Assembly (NCBI GenBank): GCA_014871385.1
Contig: CM026426.1
Coordinates: forward strand, 73,274,303 to 73,338,302
Direction of reading: 5' to 3'
DNA length: 64,000 nt
From: Ceratodon purpureus
Taxonomy: Eukaryota > Streptophyta > Bryopsida > Pseudoditrichales > Ditrichaceae
Position numbers and translations under genes: made by a program. The stretch's first letter is position 1. Each line of letters starts with the position of its first letter. The notes below the pieces were generated by a model. The model saw only the letters and a list, made by a program, of their open reading frames with translations, was not told where the DNA came from and did no database searches. Positions 1 to 12,990 of this stretch are shown in pieces.

Positions 1-94
1 GTGGTCGTGAATTTTAAAAAAGTTTGCCCTTGCATCGTCTTACTGCGTGGTTCTTTTAACGTACCGAATCTGTTGTCAGATTTATGTACTATTG

Positions 95-96
<2 letters not shown>

Positions 97-188
<92 letters not shown>
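97..188. repeat. (AT)46 dinucleotide microsatellite
   Basis: Uninterrupted AT repeat of 92 bases. It opens spurious Ile-Tyr reading frames on both strands, which are not genes. Confidence 0.98.
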
Positions 189-191
<3 letters not shown>

Positions 192-1743
192 AACGAACAT
201 AAAAAAAAAAGAGCAATCTCAAAGAGGAGATCTTTGGAGGTTTACGGGGTTTAGTGAGAGACTTCCCCGATGTGCAACGCTCGTTGGAGGTTTTCAACGT
301 CTACCTCCTTCATATACGATTAATGCTACGATGGTCGTGAAGAGGAGGAACGAGCATACCTGTGTTTGGATTTGAACATCCTTGTGACACTAAACAAAGT
401 GAAGCCTGATTTCTTTCTGTGCCGGAAGTACATCTCCTTTGGCGAACATTCGAAGCTTATTCTTGCCGTTACATGTGGATTAATAAGTTCAACTATGCAT
501 TGGCAATGAAGGGTTCAGTGTACCACTGCTATGGAAATATACGTTCCCTTCTTGTCTTTAGATAAGTCCTTCAACTTATCCAAACTTGTATGAATTTGTA
601 ATTGCATACATATTTGATACTACTTAAATGGAGAGGAATTGTACTCCATGTATTTGATACAAAGTGGCAGAAGCTCATTTGTACCATTCAGACCTATTTT
701 ATTCTATTCCTGTATATTTCTTTCATATACGAATCCCAATTCTGAATTTTCCACAAGTGAATCTGCATCCCGTTCTCTGTGGTACTTATAAATTAAATTT
801 TATGTTTTTCAAATCTAAATTCCTTTTTTGTAATTAATTTTATTTTTCTCCTCCTTATTCCTTATATATTTTCTATATTTTATTCAGTGTTTGCAGAATT
901 TAATGAATTTAATTAAATAAACGGGCCTATCACTTGCAACGCTTCTCATGTTGTATTGCCACTTGGGAAAATGTCAGTGACTTCCGCGTTCACCATCCGA
1001 AGGGAAGGGAAAGCATGAACCACAGTCATGCAATATTGGTAGTGCCGAATTCTACAAGTGGTGCACGAACTCCATTCTAAGCCAACCATCTGTTGCAATC
1101 TGAAGAGCAAGCGCAGATCTTTGTGCTTACGAAGGCAGGTGTGCACATGAACTTGCAAGTACTTTTTTTGTCGATTCCATTACGACTTCACTATTTCTCA
1201 CAATCTGAATGGTCAAAACGTCTCCGCATTTTACCAGAATTCCCTCAAAATTATTCCCTCTCACCCCCTTTTCATTCCTTAATTTCTCTATGAACCCCTT
1301 GAAAGGCATGAAGTTGCTAAGCGGCGTTACTGTCACAACAGTCAAGAAAGAAGCAAAACGATTGCATTGTAGAAGTCCACCATAGCATCACAGAAGTTTA
1401 GCCATTTTTGATAATGATCACAAAAGCGGATCTTGCTTCTCCTGTCCTTGCACGTAAAGAAGAGAAGCAACACCGATGATTGCATACGAAACTAGAAACT
1501 CTCCAATCGTCCTTCCCCTACTCCACGGTGTCCAGACATGCTCGAATGAATGTCCAGACAATGCTGGTAGCTTTCCACCTGCCCTCCCTTGTCGTCTCCG
1601 AGATCAAGGACTTTCCTGAATGTCTCGAATTCCTCCCCGTGCATATCCATGGTCGGAAAGTAAATCTTCCCCTTTCAGATGAGCTCTTCCATAGCCAACA
1701 TCAAATGGTCGGATCGCGCCATTAGGAGGTCCTCCGTGAGCCC
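189..1743. other. No recognisable gene
   Basis: Mixed AT-rich sequence. Only short open frames without family signatures are present, and I see no repeat or RNA gene. Confidence 0.6.
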
Positions 1744-4060
1744 CTACACCGGACACAGCATCGGAGTCCGACTCCCTACCTTGCTGCGACAGAAGAGTTT
1801 GAAGGCCCTGGCCATATGGCGGGGCTCGTTCTTCTCCTTGATCACCTGTCCCTCACGTTCCATCCATTTAAGCAGGCTCTGAAACTCCTCCTCGGAGTGC
1901 TTACAAGGCCAGCACAAGCAAGGCGGCATCGGCACCAAGCCCATGTGTGCAAATAGTGGCGACCACCCCCATTCGACTCCCTCCGCTGCAATACTCATCT
2001 CTCCGTCAAATCGAGCCATATCCTCAGCTACAAACGCCTCCCGATTTTTTGCGACAACTTTCCTCGCTTCCACGGACTCCTGCCACTCCTTCAGACGCGT
2101 ATCGTAGCTGAGTACGTCGTCGTGGTAAAGGTAGAAGTCATCGATATCTTTCTCAATTGCTTCGCCACACTTCGCCGTAAATGCCTGCTTGCACCTCTCT
2201 TGCAGCTTCAATGACTGGATGGGAATACCGTCGTGCAAAATGCATGGTTTCGCAGAAGGGTGACTAATCCTGCGTGAGTGACTAATACACAGCAAAATAG
2301 GGACTCATCCATTTAGTGCCGGAATACTACCATCAAATCCGGATTAAATTGCAATGCGCCCCATGCATGTGCAACCATCCCAGGTAACTGCCCCACCTCC
2401 TGCAGCTTCCGGAGTGTCTCCACCAACATATGAAGATCCTTCATGGACTTATGCGGCACAAGAGTGCCCACTTGCATCTGTAGGCAATACAACCCCGGTG
2501 GATGACCTGGCTTTTTCGGCGCGACCGTCACATTAGTGTCCGGGAACAGCGTCCTTGCCCTATCCTTAGCTTCCTCCTAAATCAGTAGTCGCCTCCTCTG
2601 TCGTGGATCCTTGGGTTGCACCGCCTCCTTCCCCCTTGGCTGCTCCGCCTCCTTCCCCCTCGGCTGCACCTTCTCATTGTCCTTGGGCTCACCGTCCACC
2701 TTCCGTCCCGATGTCGGCACGCGCTCTGCCGCTGGCTTGGTCTGCTGAGTCCCGCGCCTACCACCCCTCACTGACGGCATCCACTCTTCCGAAGTGGTCT
2801 TCTGCTCCGAGATCGGAGAACCCGCCCGCGCCCGCTTCTTCGGCTCAGTCCTTGGAGTATTCCTGGCCTGTGCAGTCGCTGCCAGCGTCCTTCCCCCAAC
2901 CCCGGCCCCCGACGTGCCCGTCTTTCCCTAGCTGACCCGCCTACTATTTCATCTCTCCCACCTCCCCCCATCGGTCCTCCACGGTCACCCTTCGACTGAG
3001 TTCTTTTCCCGGCCGCACTCGACGGCCCTGCGTTCTCCTTCTACGCCCCTCCCGCCGTAGACCTCTTTGGCGACCCTAACTTCTCCCACTCCTTGTGCTT
3101 CTCCAGCAGCAATTCAGCCACACTTAGCCCCTCCTCAACCCTTGGTCGCTTCCCTAATGCCAGTGTCCGTTCACGCTCCTTCCCCCGTTCCGCCCCTGTC
3201 ACCTTCTCTGGACTAGAGATCTCGACAACCTCCACCTCTGCGCCCACATCCGCCCCCCCCTCCTCTGTCGTAGTGTCATCCCCCGAGTCGCTGCTCTCTC
3301 TCGGCGTTTCCAACTCGTCCCTGTCAGTGTCCTGTGGCAAGCTCTTCTTTCCGAGTATCTGCAAGGGCAATTTGATGTTATACTTCCGGAAGACCGCCCT
3401 TGATTCCTTGTTGCCGTTCACCCCCATTGACGGATAAATCTGCAGCGGGCTTAAGTGGTTGTAGACGTAGCCCTCATAGTACTCCATTTGTCGATGCCAT
3501 GACAGATTTGCCTTGTCCACTATATCGAGGTCGCAATACTTGCATACGAAGGGAATTTTCGTCGTCGCCTTCCCAACTCCCTCCGGTGATGGTCCATCCC
3601 TTCGCCACAATAGGTTCACCTCCACCATCAGCAAGTCATATTCTGACATGGTGAAGGCGTCCCTATTCGGCGCGTATCCCACCCATGTGCTAGAGCATAC
3701 AATGACGTGCTCCGGGCCGAACTTTCCTTCCACCAGCAGCTGCCGGAACAAGGAACCGCTGGATCAGAACCCCCGAACCGAAAGGAAAATAAAAAACTGA
3801 AAACAAACTTTAGGACAGCCTGCACTGAATAGGTGAGGAGTGATGGTTGCTTACCCCCGGGACTATCCTTGGTTCCATCTTCGCAATCTTCGTCTGCCAC
3901 TCCCTAGACAACGTACTGACATCCAGCTTCGTTGCCCTCAGCCTGAGCACATCGCAGACGTCGTGGCGACTCAGGCGGGAGAGGTCCGGTGTGTTGGGAT
4001 CGTGGATCTAGGTTGCAAAGGGCACCATCGTCAGGGCACGGAGCAGCGACATCGCCGCGG
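1744..4060 (-). pseudogene. Broken multi-exon gene of unknown family
   Basis: I do not recognise this family. Read on the minus strand it forms at least three exons. Introns at 3,740-3,854 and 2,215-2,330 have GT-AG ends; the second joins exons in phase 0, both ends falling on codon boundaries. The middle exon holds a block with IVCSSTWVGYAP and a CKYC...SWH pair that could bind a metal, then a charged Glu/Lys/Arg-rich linker. The last exon holds an acidic helical stretch (DIDDFYLYHDD) and a Cys-rich CLCWPCKH motif. In-frame TAG codons occur at 4,008-4,010, 3,041-3,043 and 2,577-2,579, and the frame shifts once near 2,880-2,960. The 5' end was not found. It is probably a decayed mobile-element gene, but no function can be assigned. 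Confidence 0.5.
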
Positions 4061-5500
4061 GAAAGAGATTTACCGAAGGGGGAGAACGATGAACCTCAGA
4101 AAATTTAAAGAACGTAAAGAAAAAAAGAGTAGAAAACAAATTGATGAAAATGAAGCAAAACCAGTGAAGGAGAGGGAAATCAAGGCGTCTAAGAAAGAGG
4201 GAGACTTCCCAAAACCTGAGAAGGGGACCTAGGTTCAAAGACAGTGTATTGCACGAAGGCTTCATGCGAAGTGAAGGGGGTGGGGAGAGGGAGCCAAACC
4301 TAAATCAACGGCGACAAAAAAAAAAAAAAAAAAAAAAAAAAAACCGCATGACGGAAGAGAATCGATGGAAGGGAATGAAGGACCGCCGAAGAAAACAAAA
4401 GCCCACGAGATCAGACCGGCGACTGAGGAACACAAACAAAAAGTGGGAGGGAATGGAAAGGAGACAAGGGATACTTCAAATAGCGACCTAAACCTTAGCG
4501 CAATTCTAGGAGAGACAGATACGAGGACAGCGAAGCTAGAAAACATGAAGAGAGAAAGAGTTCTAGGACAGGTCACTTCCGTGACTAACACACAGCTTGC
4601 ACTCAAAAACAAAGAGCAGAATTAAACGGGAAGAGAACAACGCGAAAGTACTGACCAGCTTGTGCAGAGATCCCATGGCAGTAGCCGCACTTAAAGTAAG
4701 CCAGCAAAGGCGAGGAGCCACGTCGCCTGTCCACACGCTTGAGGTCGAAGTTGGCTTCCTCCGCTTGCCGCCCACCTCCACAATGAGAAGCAGTTGCCTT
4801 GCTTACCGAACCAGCGCCCTCGAAGGACACAGAGCGCTTCACTACCTCCGGCCCAATACCCTCTCCAAGACGGCATCGAGGACGTGATCGCCGACTTGGC
4901 CTCCACAACTCCCCTCACTACACAGCCTCCGGGGGGTTTAGAGTTAAACAATCGCCTCCCAGACCTCCTGCGACACGGACCCACGACAGTAGTACACGGC
5001 AAGCCGCTCTAGTCCTAAAATACAATGCTCGGGGCCAGCATCCCTGAACCCTGACCTTGATATCACACAATGAACCTTGGCCCCTCAGAGAACATACCTC
5101 CGTCGCTCCACCGTCAATCCGCCATAGCCAAATGTGATCAACCGTACCTCTCCATTCAAAGCTTGCCTGTCCTAAACTCAGGGGCAAAACGTCGAATCAC
5201 AATGATTGCCTTCTTTTTTCTGATTGTGTTACCAGTTGTATGCGCTTGTATTTGTACTGTGAGTACTTGCGATTAGCAGTGCGGTTCCCATACAGTCTGG
5301 AAGCCCTTGTTGACATCAAAAGTGCGGTCATCGTCAGGGTTGTCTTATCGGACGGACATGGGCAAAATTTCCGGACATGGACGGACAGACGGATGGACGG
5401 ACCGGTCGGTCTAAGGTGATAATCGAACATTGACAAGAGGAGGAAAATTACTGGGTTAGTATTTTTTTTTTACAACTTACCTATAGGGGAAACATATTGA
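4061..5500. other. No clear gene; A28 tract
   Basis: May contain 5' exons of the unknown minus-strand gene, but none could be defined. A run of 28 A lies at 4,316-4,343. Frames here are short and low in complexity. Confidence 0.4.
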
Positions 5501-5559
5501 TGACATGGACAACGAACGATGTCGGAATTCCACATATGCAAAAGGGGCGCCAATGTGTG

Positions 5560-6420
5560 TAGGGGGGGGGGGGGGGGGCGAGAGCGGGTACAAGGGGGGC
5601 GAGAGCCACGGTTGTTCAAATAGACGTTCGACCCGACTCCGGACGTCCCCAGTCCCGCACGTGGTGTCCCCGACGCTCGAGAATTACACCGCGGTAATAA
5701 TTTTGCGACCCCGGGGGGATAAAAACATTCCCCAACCGTCCGATCGGCCGATCCCGCCACCACGCCCCATCTCGGCCGTCCGTTCGCGGGGACGGCCGCG
5801 GGGACAGCCCTGGGGTCGTTGGGGACGGCCGCATCTCGATCCGACGGCCAAGATGCGGCCGTGCTGGCACATCGCGGGCCGTCCGATGTGGGCGGCCCTC
5901 CTGGGCTGTCGGATCCCGCGGCCGTCGCCGTGGCCGACCGCGGCAACGGCCACGGGGAGGGCTGCGGGATCCAAAGGCCCGGATCGACCCCGGCGCGGGC
6001 CATCGGGGACCGCCCGATCGCCGCGGGCGACCGCGCGCCGTCGGATTCCGTGGCCGTCCCCGCGGTCGGCCACGGCGACGGCCGCGGGATCAGACGGCCC
6101 GCGGCCGCCATGGTCGGCCTGGGAGGGCCGTCCCCGCGGTCGGCCGCGGGGACGGCCACAGGATCGGACGACCCGCGGCCGGCATGGTTGGCAGCGAAGG
6201 GCCGTCCGATCCCGCGGCCGTCCGCGTGGCCGACCGCGTGGAGACGCGGTCGACCGCGGAGACGGCCGTGTCGGGCGACAGCCACGCGGCGCCATTGCTC
6301 GACGCGGCCGTCCAATCGGACGGCCGGCGCCTTCGGGCGGAGTCGCGTTCGATTGGACAGCCGCGGGGGCCGTAGATCGGACGGCCGCGGGGATGGCCGT
6401 GAATATGGCCGCGAGGTCGG
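5560..6420. repeat. GC-rich repetitive block (GACGGCCGCGG-like)
   Basis: About 860 bases of very high G+C in an otherwise AT-rich window, built from degenerate reiterations of GGACGGCCGCGGGG and its complement. It begins after a run of 17 G at 5,562-5,578. Long frames of up to 309 aa are open in several overlapping registers because the block is repetitive, so they are not taken as genes. It ends directly at a TATA box and may be an upstream promoter or CpG-island-like region for the kinase-like gene. Confidence 0.7.
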
Positions 6421-6426
6421 CTTCCC

Positions 6427-6435
6427 CTATATAAG
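6427..6435 (+). promoter_or_regulatory. TATA box (CTATATAAG) of kinase-like gene
   Basis: Strong plant-type TATA box at the downstream edge of the GC-rich block, inside a small palindromic context (CCCC..GGGG). Start of transcription would be near 6,460, giving a leader of about 240 nt before the ATG at 6,698. The leader holds a run of 19 G at 6,544-6,562. Confidence 0.65.
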
Positions 6436-6697
6436 GGGATGCCGCCTCTTCATTTTTTACCTTTTTTCTCCCATTTCGAGTGAGGCTGATTGCTCCTTCT
6501 CCGTTGGTCGTTCTTACCGGGAGGAAAGGGGTCCTTTTTTTTTGGGGGGGGGGGGGGGGGGGTGGACTTTTCGAATTTTGAAACGGTTTTTTTTCAAAAC
6601 CCTTTGGATTTGTATTGCTCTTATTAATCTTTGTAGGAATTGAGGGTTTATTTGGAGTTGCGGTTTCGATTTCTTGAAGCCTTGAAGGCTTTCCACG

Positions 6698-8174
6698 ATG
6701 CCGAAGAACAAGAAGCAGATGAATGTGGGGGAATGGGCGGACAAATACGATGACAAACCGAGCTTACGTTGCCGGGATTATATTGTGGCATTCATCGTGG
6801 AATTTTACTAGGAGAATACCCTTGTTTCATTGAATAGTCGTTACGTTCGGTATGAGGAAGATGGGCCCAAGAAATTCAAGTCAGAGATGGAGACAAAGAT
6901 TAGGGATCGTTTGACGGATCCGTGCTGGCATTCGGATACACAGAAGCCCGGTTACGATCATTTCGTGTCACAGCGTGCACACAATGCGTTATGGAATGCT
7001 CGTGAGGTTATTACTAAGTATGCAAAGGCGCAAAGGGGGGGGAGTCCAAGCCTTCAAGGATACTATTGCAAAGGTAGATTGCTTCACGAGACTAATGGCG
7101 CCCCTAAGCTCAAGAAAGCATCGACGGGCGTCTATTACTTGGTGGAATTCTCCGATTGGGATAGAGACGGCGTTTGACTTACGTAGACGGCATTTGACTA
7201 TCTTGGCAGACTTTGCAATTTTCTATTACTTGGACAAGGAAGTCCAGAGAGGTGGTTATGCTACCATACGTAGGGTTCGTATCGAAGGAAACCCGCAAAT
7301 CCCACCGTACTGGGAGTTTGCTGAGAAACGGCCGCTCAATTGGTCTATGAGGCCGGATTTGGCACGTGTGGACCACAACAATGAATCTCTTGCGATAAGG
7401 ATTCCCCATCCTGGTGTCATCCGCTTCATGGCCATTCATCAGTTAGAACATGTGGGATTCATGTACTGGTGGAACGGTGGGACCCTTCGAGCCATGCTAT
7501 AGAGAGACGACGAGGCCGCGGGTGACCTCCCCATCGACTACATCTTCAGAGAGAATGCAGAGGACAGTCCGATTCTAGGGAAGCGTCTCCAACTTTTCCG
7601 AAGTAAGCGTACAGAGCTTGCTTGGGCATTGTGTAACATCATAGATGCTGTGCACAAATACGATTACCTCCACAATGACTTGTCACCGGACAACATCCTA
7701 CTTCACTTTCTGGAAGATGAGTCCAAGATCTACATCAGGGTTTCTGATTGGGGCTTGATGACAAAGACACTAGAGAACAGAAGGTCGCCTTGGGTTTTTG
7801 AGAGTGTCCATCAGAAGGAGGAGACTATGAGAAGGCGATACTCGGTGGATCCTCGCGTGGTATACGTACACAAGGAAAACCAAGATATTCAAATCATTCC
7901 AGATTTGACGGTTGCATCGGAGGATTTTGTAGCTGCGAAGATTGCGGCGAAGATCAACATGGGCAACATGTGCACGGCATACCACGAAGCGGAGCCAATA
8001 GAAACACGCCATTTCCAGAGTATCGGAGAACTTGCTAAGGTTTTCGAAGGTTACCTTGAGAGAGTTTGCCAAAACAACAGAGGAACGATTGGTGGACTCG
8101 GACATGTTATTAACCGTTTCAGAGATACACACAACTGGCCCACTCCCTTTGAGCACTACCGCGTGGGTTATTGA
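6698..8174 (+). pseudogene. Broken protein-kinase-like gene
   Basis: From the ATG at 6,698 the frame runs to a TAG at 6,809-6,811 and stays coding after it. At least one frameshift occurs between about 7,040 (an 8-G run) and 7,190, and a second in-frame TAG sits at 7,500-7,502. The C-terminal part has the kinase catalytic loop as HNDLSPDNILL (subdomain VIb, HxDLxxxN) and VSDWGL in the DFG position, followed by an AxEDF-like stretch. An N-terminal lobe with a glycine loop is not obvious. The frame ends with TGA at 8,172-8,174. It resembles kinase-like genes carried or amplified with plant mobile elements. Substrate and partner are unknown, and the DWG variant and the breaks argue against an active enzyme. 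Confidence 0.65.
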
Positions 8175-9109
8175 TATGGAGAGACATATCTACCTTTCCG
8201 TATTCCTATAATTTCATAATGTTTTTTTTGTTACCGGACGGCGGGCATAGCTCTCAGTAGTGAATAGTTATATTTAGACTCTATATTATGATGAGATGTT
8301 GGAATCTCAATTTTTGTACATCGGTCAATATTTTGTTTATAAAGTTTACTTGCATTTGGTTCAAATATGGTCTCTGTACTAAGATTGGTCTATTTCTACC
8401 CCTTGTATTCTTTGGAAAATGGATTGGCTCCACACATCCAGCTAAAAGTTGATAGTCTCAATTGTAATTATGAAAATGTTGTGATATGTGAATTGTAACC
8501 AATATGCTTTGTACGTTTTAGTTTTAGAAATATTGGCAAGCGTATACTAAACTTCTTTTTGTGAAGACGAAACCGTAAGGGCCGCATAACATGATTGCTC
8601 ATAATCCCCGGTACAAACAAATAGCTTATATATAAATATGCATCCCTCAAAAAGGATCATTCACGATATTCTTATTAATTTAACAAAAAAAATATTTGAA
8701 AATTATTTTGCATACTTGTCTTGAGATTCATAATATTTAAGTGCTCGTAACCCATGTCAATGGTAAGTTGTCATTTAAAAAATAGTGATATTGATAACAA
8801 TGTGCAGTTAGAATACCGTCAAGAGAAGATTAAAAAGACAAATTCATTTAAAATGTCAAGACAACTACAGTATAGAAGACAACACAACTACACTCTATTC
8901 CACTAATTCTATCTATTCTATTTGCAATATGTGGCACGTGCCAATTTTTTTAAGTCCGTACATCTTAAACCTCCACCTACAAAACTACAAACTACGTACA
9001 CACTATGCTTGCATCTTTTACTTTACGCTGTAAATTTGTAATATGTGATGTCCACATTAAAGACTCGGTACGCTCCGATGCTGTAGAAAGTACTACCATG
9101 CACCCCATT
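8175..9109. other. AT-rich spacer, no gene seen
   Basis: AT-rich 3' flank of the kinase-like gene. No long frame, repeat or RNA gene is recognisable. Confidence 0.6.
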
Positions 9110-9830
9110 CTAATAGTCTCCCCTCCACCCTAATCCATTGTAGTCATATGGATGATAATAGTTCCCATCATTGGGGAGTTCGCTTGGACCTCCCCGATCG
9201 TACGTTTCTTGTGGCCCGTGCCTTGCAGAATTTGTGGAGGCTCTCAGAAGTCTCTCTCTCTCCTCCATCAATCTTCGATTATCCCGTCTAAGGTGAAACG
9301 CATGATTCTCCATCTGTAGTACGTAATTTTGCCTTGTCCGCTCCAACTCTAATTCGTCCTCAAAATAGCTATCTCTTACAACTCGACCGGGAGGGTATCC
9401 AAAAGGAGGAGGTGGTACTTTGTCTCGGGATGAAGTACGTTGCGGTTTTCCTTGCTATTGTGATCAGTACCGTCGTTGTGATAACCTAGAGGTGGAGGAA
9501 ATATTCCTGGCGGAGTCTGCGAAGATGATCTGTAATCATCTTCTGCAAAAGGGGCAAATGGGGTAGCATGACCACCATATCCGCGGTATGGAGGGGGAGT
9601 TGCGTAATCAAGAGTGGTGGTTCATGGAAATGCGGAACACAGAGATTGGGCCATTTGTGCAGCCAGGGAGAGCAAATGGTCCAAGTGCACTCAGTTTGAG
9701 ATTTGGGGTGCAATTTGATGCACATCGAAGAGAGGCAATGGTTTGCAGTACTGGGAGACGCGCTTGTCAAAAAATCCGGTTCATCAATCTTTGTGAAGTA
9801 GAATACAAGATATCTAGTCCGGAACACAAC
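9110..9830 (-). pseudogene. Pro-rich/coiled-coil protein, frameshifted
   Basis: Unrecognised gene. The minus strand reads a Gly/Pro-rich segment (GYGGHATPFAPF, then QTPPGIFPPPLGYHN), changes frame by one base near 9,460-9,470, and continues as TSSRDKVPPPPFGYPPGR into a charged helix rich in Glu and Arg (DNRRLMEERERLL) that should form a coiled coil. It ends in a Tyr/Asp/Gly-rich tail. The Pro-rich stretches on both sides of the break match in style, so this looks like one gene with a single indel. The 5' end was not found. Confidence 0.4.
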
Positions 9831-11377
9831 GTAATTTGAAGCAGAAGCTGTTGTTAGTTTCGGTCGACTGCATAGCTCAGCCCAAGCAGAGTAGGCGTCA
9901 GTGATTCCTTTCAGCGTTTCTGTAATGTCTGTCTGTATCGTTTCAGATATTTAATCTTGTGATTCTATAAAATTTGGGATATTTGTGGGTACTCGATCGC
10001 TAATCAGTGTCATCTTTGTTTTGTTGAGATGCTACTATTATGGAATATGTATTGCCCATTGATACCCTACAGCGTATATCGCGCAACCTCTGCAATTTGC
10101 ATGACTCTCCGAAGTAACCGCATGTCTCATTGTGCATTCCGAATAAGAATATTCGGATCAACTGCTAGGTCCCTCCGAATAAAGAATGTCCTAATTTGGC
10201 AAGCCCGCGCAATGTAGCAGCGCCATGTAACCGACCCGAATAGGCCGATCCCCGCATATCCAAAATCCTCATTGAGCATAATATCCGATCTTCAAATCCT
10301 TTTCATGGACCTCAAGCACCCCCGGGTATAAACCCGATCCCCGGTTATGAAGTGGAGATTGTCTCGTAAGTGGTCGTCAACGGTTATCAATCTACTCCCC
10401 AGGTCATGTACTGGACATAAATATCAACCCTTTGTATAAGTCATACCCGGGTAACAACATCGTTCCGGTCTTATTTATGTAAAAGTAATAACCGCGGCTT
10501 GGTTTTATCTACGTTCACTTACAGTTACCCCTTATTTTTCTCCGATGAATGGAAGGAGAAGTACATCCAGCACAAGTAACAATTGAAAACCACTTTCACT
10601 CCGGTCGTGAGCTGTTACCGCACATGGGAAAAGTGCCTAGGCGATATTGTCAGAGTGGGGCCGGGTAGTCTGAAGCGGGCCAACTATGGACCGGCTCTGA
10701 ATGGAAACAAAGTGTGCACTATTACACCAAACAAATTCTAAGCACACTGAAGCCTGTTGCCTGAATGCACTCCGAAAATGGGTGTAGGTTCTGGTGTATT
10801 AAACAGCAGTTTGCACTAGTGAAGCTATCTTGGCATTATATAGAATCAAAGGAATCTGCAGATTAAATTTAAGCCAAACGTGTGACAGACATTGTTCAAG
10901 CCCATGAACATCATAAATCGATAATCCTCGGCATATGAGGCAGAGTACAAGCACATTGAAATTGATAAACAGGTTTACGAGCATTGGTCTCAACACTGAT
11001 CAACTTTATTGCATTCCTTATAGCTCTTCACATTTGCATAATCTCTCAACCATGCCAAACAGCTACTGCAATTGGACTGTTCACATAAGGTTGGAAAAAA
11101 TACTAGATTACAGAGGAGCAAGCCAAGTGTCTATGGCTCATTTTTGTCCATAGTTGTCACCGACGGGTGTTTCCCTTGTGGAACAATACAAAAACATGGA
11201 ATATATGTAAAATTAGGCCTAAAAACAAAGGAAAACTAATAGCATAACAAAAAGCTGTAGTTTCCAAGATGCAACTTGAAAGCATTAAATTTGACACTTC
11301 GCAATTATGTAAATGTACATGTAATGTTAAGAATTTTCTGTACCTCCATATTATCATTGGCATTGAGGATACACTCA
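9831..11377. other. No recognisable gene
   Basis: Only short frames. A segment at 10,200-10,460 is richer in CCCGG-type words, but I see no defined element. Confidence 0.5.
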
Positions 11378-11875
11378 CTACTCAGACTCCGAAGACTCCC
11401 CAATAGCCTTGTCAAAGACTTTTGCAGTCTCTGGCGCAATATTTTTGAAGAGATTTTTGACACGGAGCACACGGCCTCCTTCTGTAGGTGGATGAGGTTC
11501 TTCAAATATGTTTTTAGGAACTCTGAGTGCATTAAATTCAGCGTCATGGCCTGTTTGGAAGAGTGGGCCCTCCTTCCTATTGCTAAGAGAGGCGACAACT
11601 CTGCGGCCGCGAGGTTCCGTTCGCAACACCACAGGCCTTCCCGGAGCTTCAGTGCATTCTGAATAGAATACTTGCTGAACATGTGATGGTAAGGCAAATG
11701 AATCGTCCCTGAAATCTAACATTCTATTAAAGTTAGCCATAGTGAATCCCCACCTGTCCTTCTTTACTGTAGCATTCGAACCTCTATAGTTTGCCTTTAC
11801 CCATAATGCAACCAAAACAACCTGAGTGAAAATACTGTAGTCCAACTCAATTATCTCCTCTGGGGGGAAGCATCC
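11378..11875 (-). pseudogene. CACTA transposon fragment, DUF4216-like domain
   Basis: The open minus-strand frame begins with PPEEIIELDYSIFTQVVL, matching the start of DUF4216 domains of plant CACTA (En/Spm) transposons. It continues with the WVKANYRG and SFALPSHVQQVFY positions, where the family reads roughly 'dpFilasqa.QVFY'. It ends in an acidic tail (GESSESE). No terminal repeats or N-terminal Transposase_21 part are seen nearby, so this is a remnant. The other CACTA copy in the window is at 57.4-60.0 kb and covers a different part of the protein. Confidence 0.6.
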
Positions 11876-12630
11876 TAGGATGTCTAGGTAGGAACGTCAC
11901 ACTCTCAATTCTCCTGAATTTGTGATTTTTGACCTTCTGATTGGGTTTTCATAAATTGAAATTTTTTGATTATTGTATTCCAGCAAGTTCCAGCACTCCA
12001 TGTATTTGCAGAATATGAAGAGATAATTTGAAATTATTGGTGTTTTGTATTCCTATGAGTTTAATTTATTAAAAAATTCAGGAATGTCACAAGGAGAAGA
12101 CATACAGTCAGGAACTTGTTACAAGTACATGGTGTGCTAGATTTTGAGATGCATTGATTGGGTTGGAGCGTACAATCTTATGCTATTTGCTGTTGTTATT
12201 TAATTGGCAGTAGTCTTGAAACTAATTTTCTAGAGAATTTTTGAAGTGGCCCCATCCTGGAATTATGAGGGCGCTGGAAGTAAGGAAAGGAAATTTAACC
12301 CTTTTTTGTATTATTCCAGTTTTGGCACCTACGTCGTTCCCTCCTCTAACGGCCTGTACTTGTTGATTGCATGCCAATGCGTTTACCTAGGAGTTAACGT
12401 CCTTTTAGAATCAGGATATAGAAAAGGAAAACGGCTCAATTCCTAAGAATTCGAGAATTCCTTGGACCATAACTTCCTTGGAAACTTTAAATCCCTGCTG
12501 TTAGATTAAGATCCAACTGCATGTCACGACACCCAGATTGGGATAGAGTCGTCTCTCTCACTGTAGCTCCTCCACTCTGACCGCGGCTGCTACTCTTGAG
12601 CGTAGTTGATGTATTCGAATTTTTACGGGA
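11876..12630. other. No recognisable gene
   Basis: AT-rich sequence upstream of the 119-aa frame. Short frames only. Confidence 0.5.
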
Positions 12631-12990
12631 ATGGGTTCACGACGAGGTTCGGGTAGTGCTTCACAAGCGTTGATGACCGATTTTTTTCAACAAGAAAGAG
12701 TGATTGAACCAGAGGCTGATGAGTGGGTATTTTATCAGACGTTGATTACAGATTTCTACAGGGAGAGGGAAGAAACAGTAGAAGTCGGTCAATCATTTCC
12801 GGAGCACAGTTTCACTGATTCAGAGTTCCACAGCCTCCTGGACATAGGACCGCAAACCCCAATCTCACAATTAAGTTTGAGATACTCAGATTGCACTCAT
12901 GTTTCCGAAACCCCTGAAACTAGAGTTGCAAGACCCGACTTCGATTTTGATTCGGAGGTTCAGTCACAGATGCGTAAATGCTTGTGGTGA
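12631..12990 (+). CDS. 119-aa acidic protein or 5' exon, unknown
   Basis: Starts at ATG 12,631 (MGSRRGSGSASQALMTDFF) and ends at a TGA overlapping a possible splice donor (GGTGAGGTAAGT) near 12,986-12,996. It is acidic and rich in Ser/Thr/Glu, with two similar TDF(F/Y) segments. It lies about 480 bases before SDG copy 1 and reads the same way, so it may be an upstream exon of that gene or a separate small gene of the same element. I do not recognise a domain. Confidence 0.4.
   Translation: MGSRRGSGSASQALMTDFFQQERVIEPEADEWVFYQTLITDFYREREETVEVGQSFPEHSFTDSEFHSLLDIGPQTPISQLSLRYSDCTHVSETPETRVARPDFDFDSEVQSQMRKCLW

Noticed and set aside
1-375. 124-aa frame across the AT microsatellite
   Set aside because: Ile-Tyr repeats come from the (AT) tract, which is open on both strands. 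No coding signature outside it.
5470-6643. Several overlapping long frames (up to 309 aa) in the GC-rich block
   Set aside because: They are open on both strands in several registers because stop codons are rare in CGGCCG-type repeats. Composition is only Arg/Gly/Pro/Ala reiteration.
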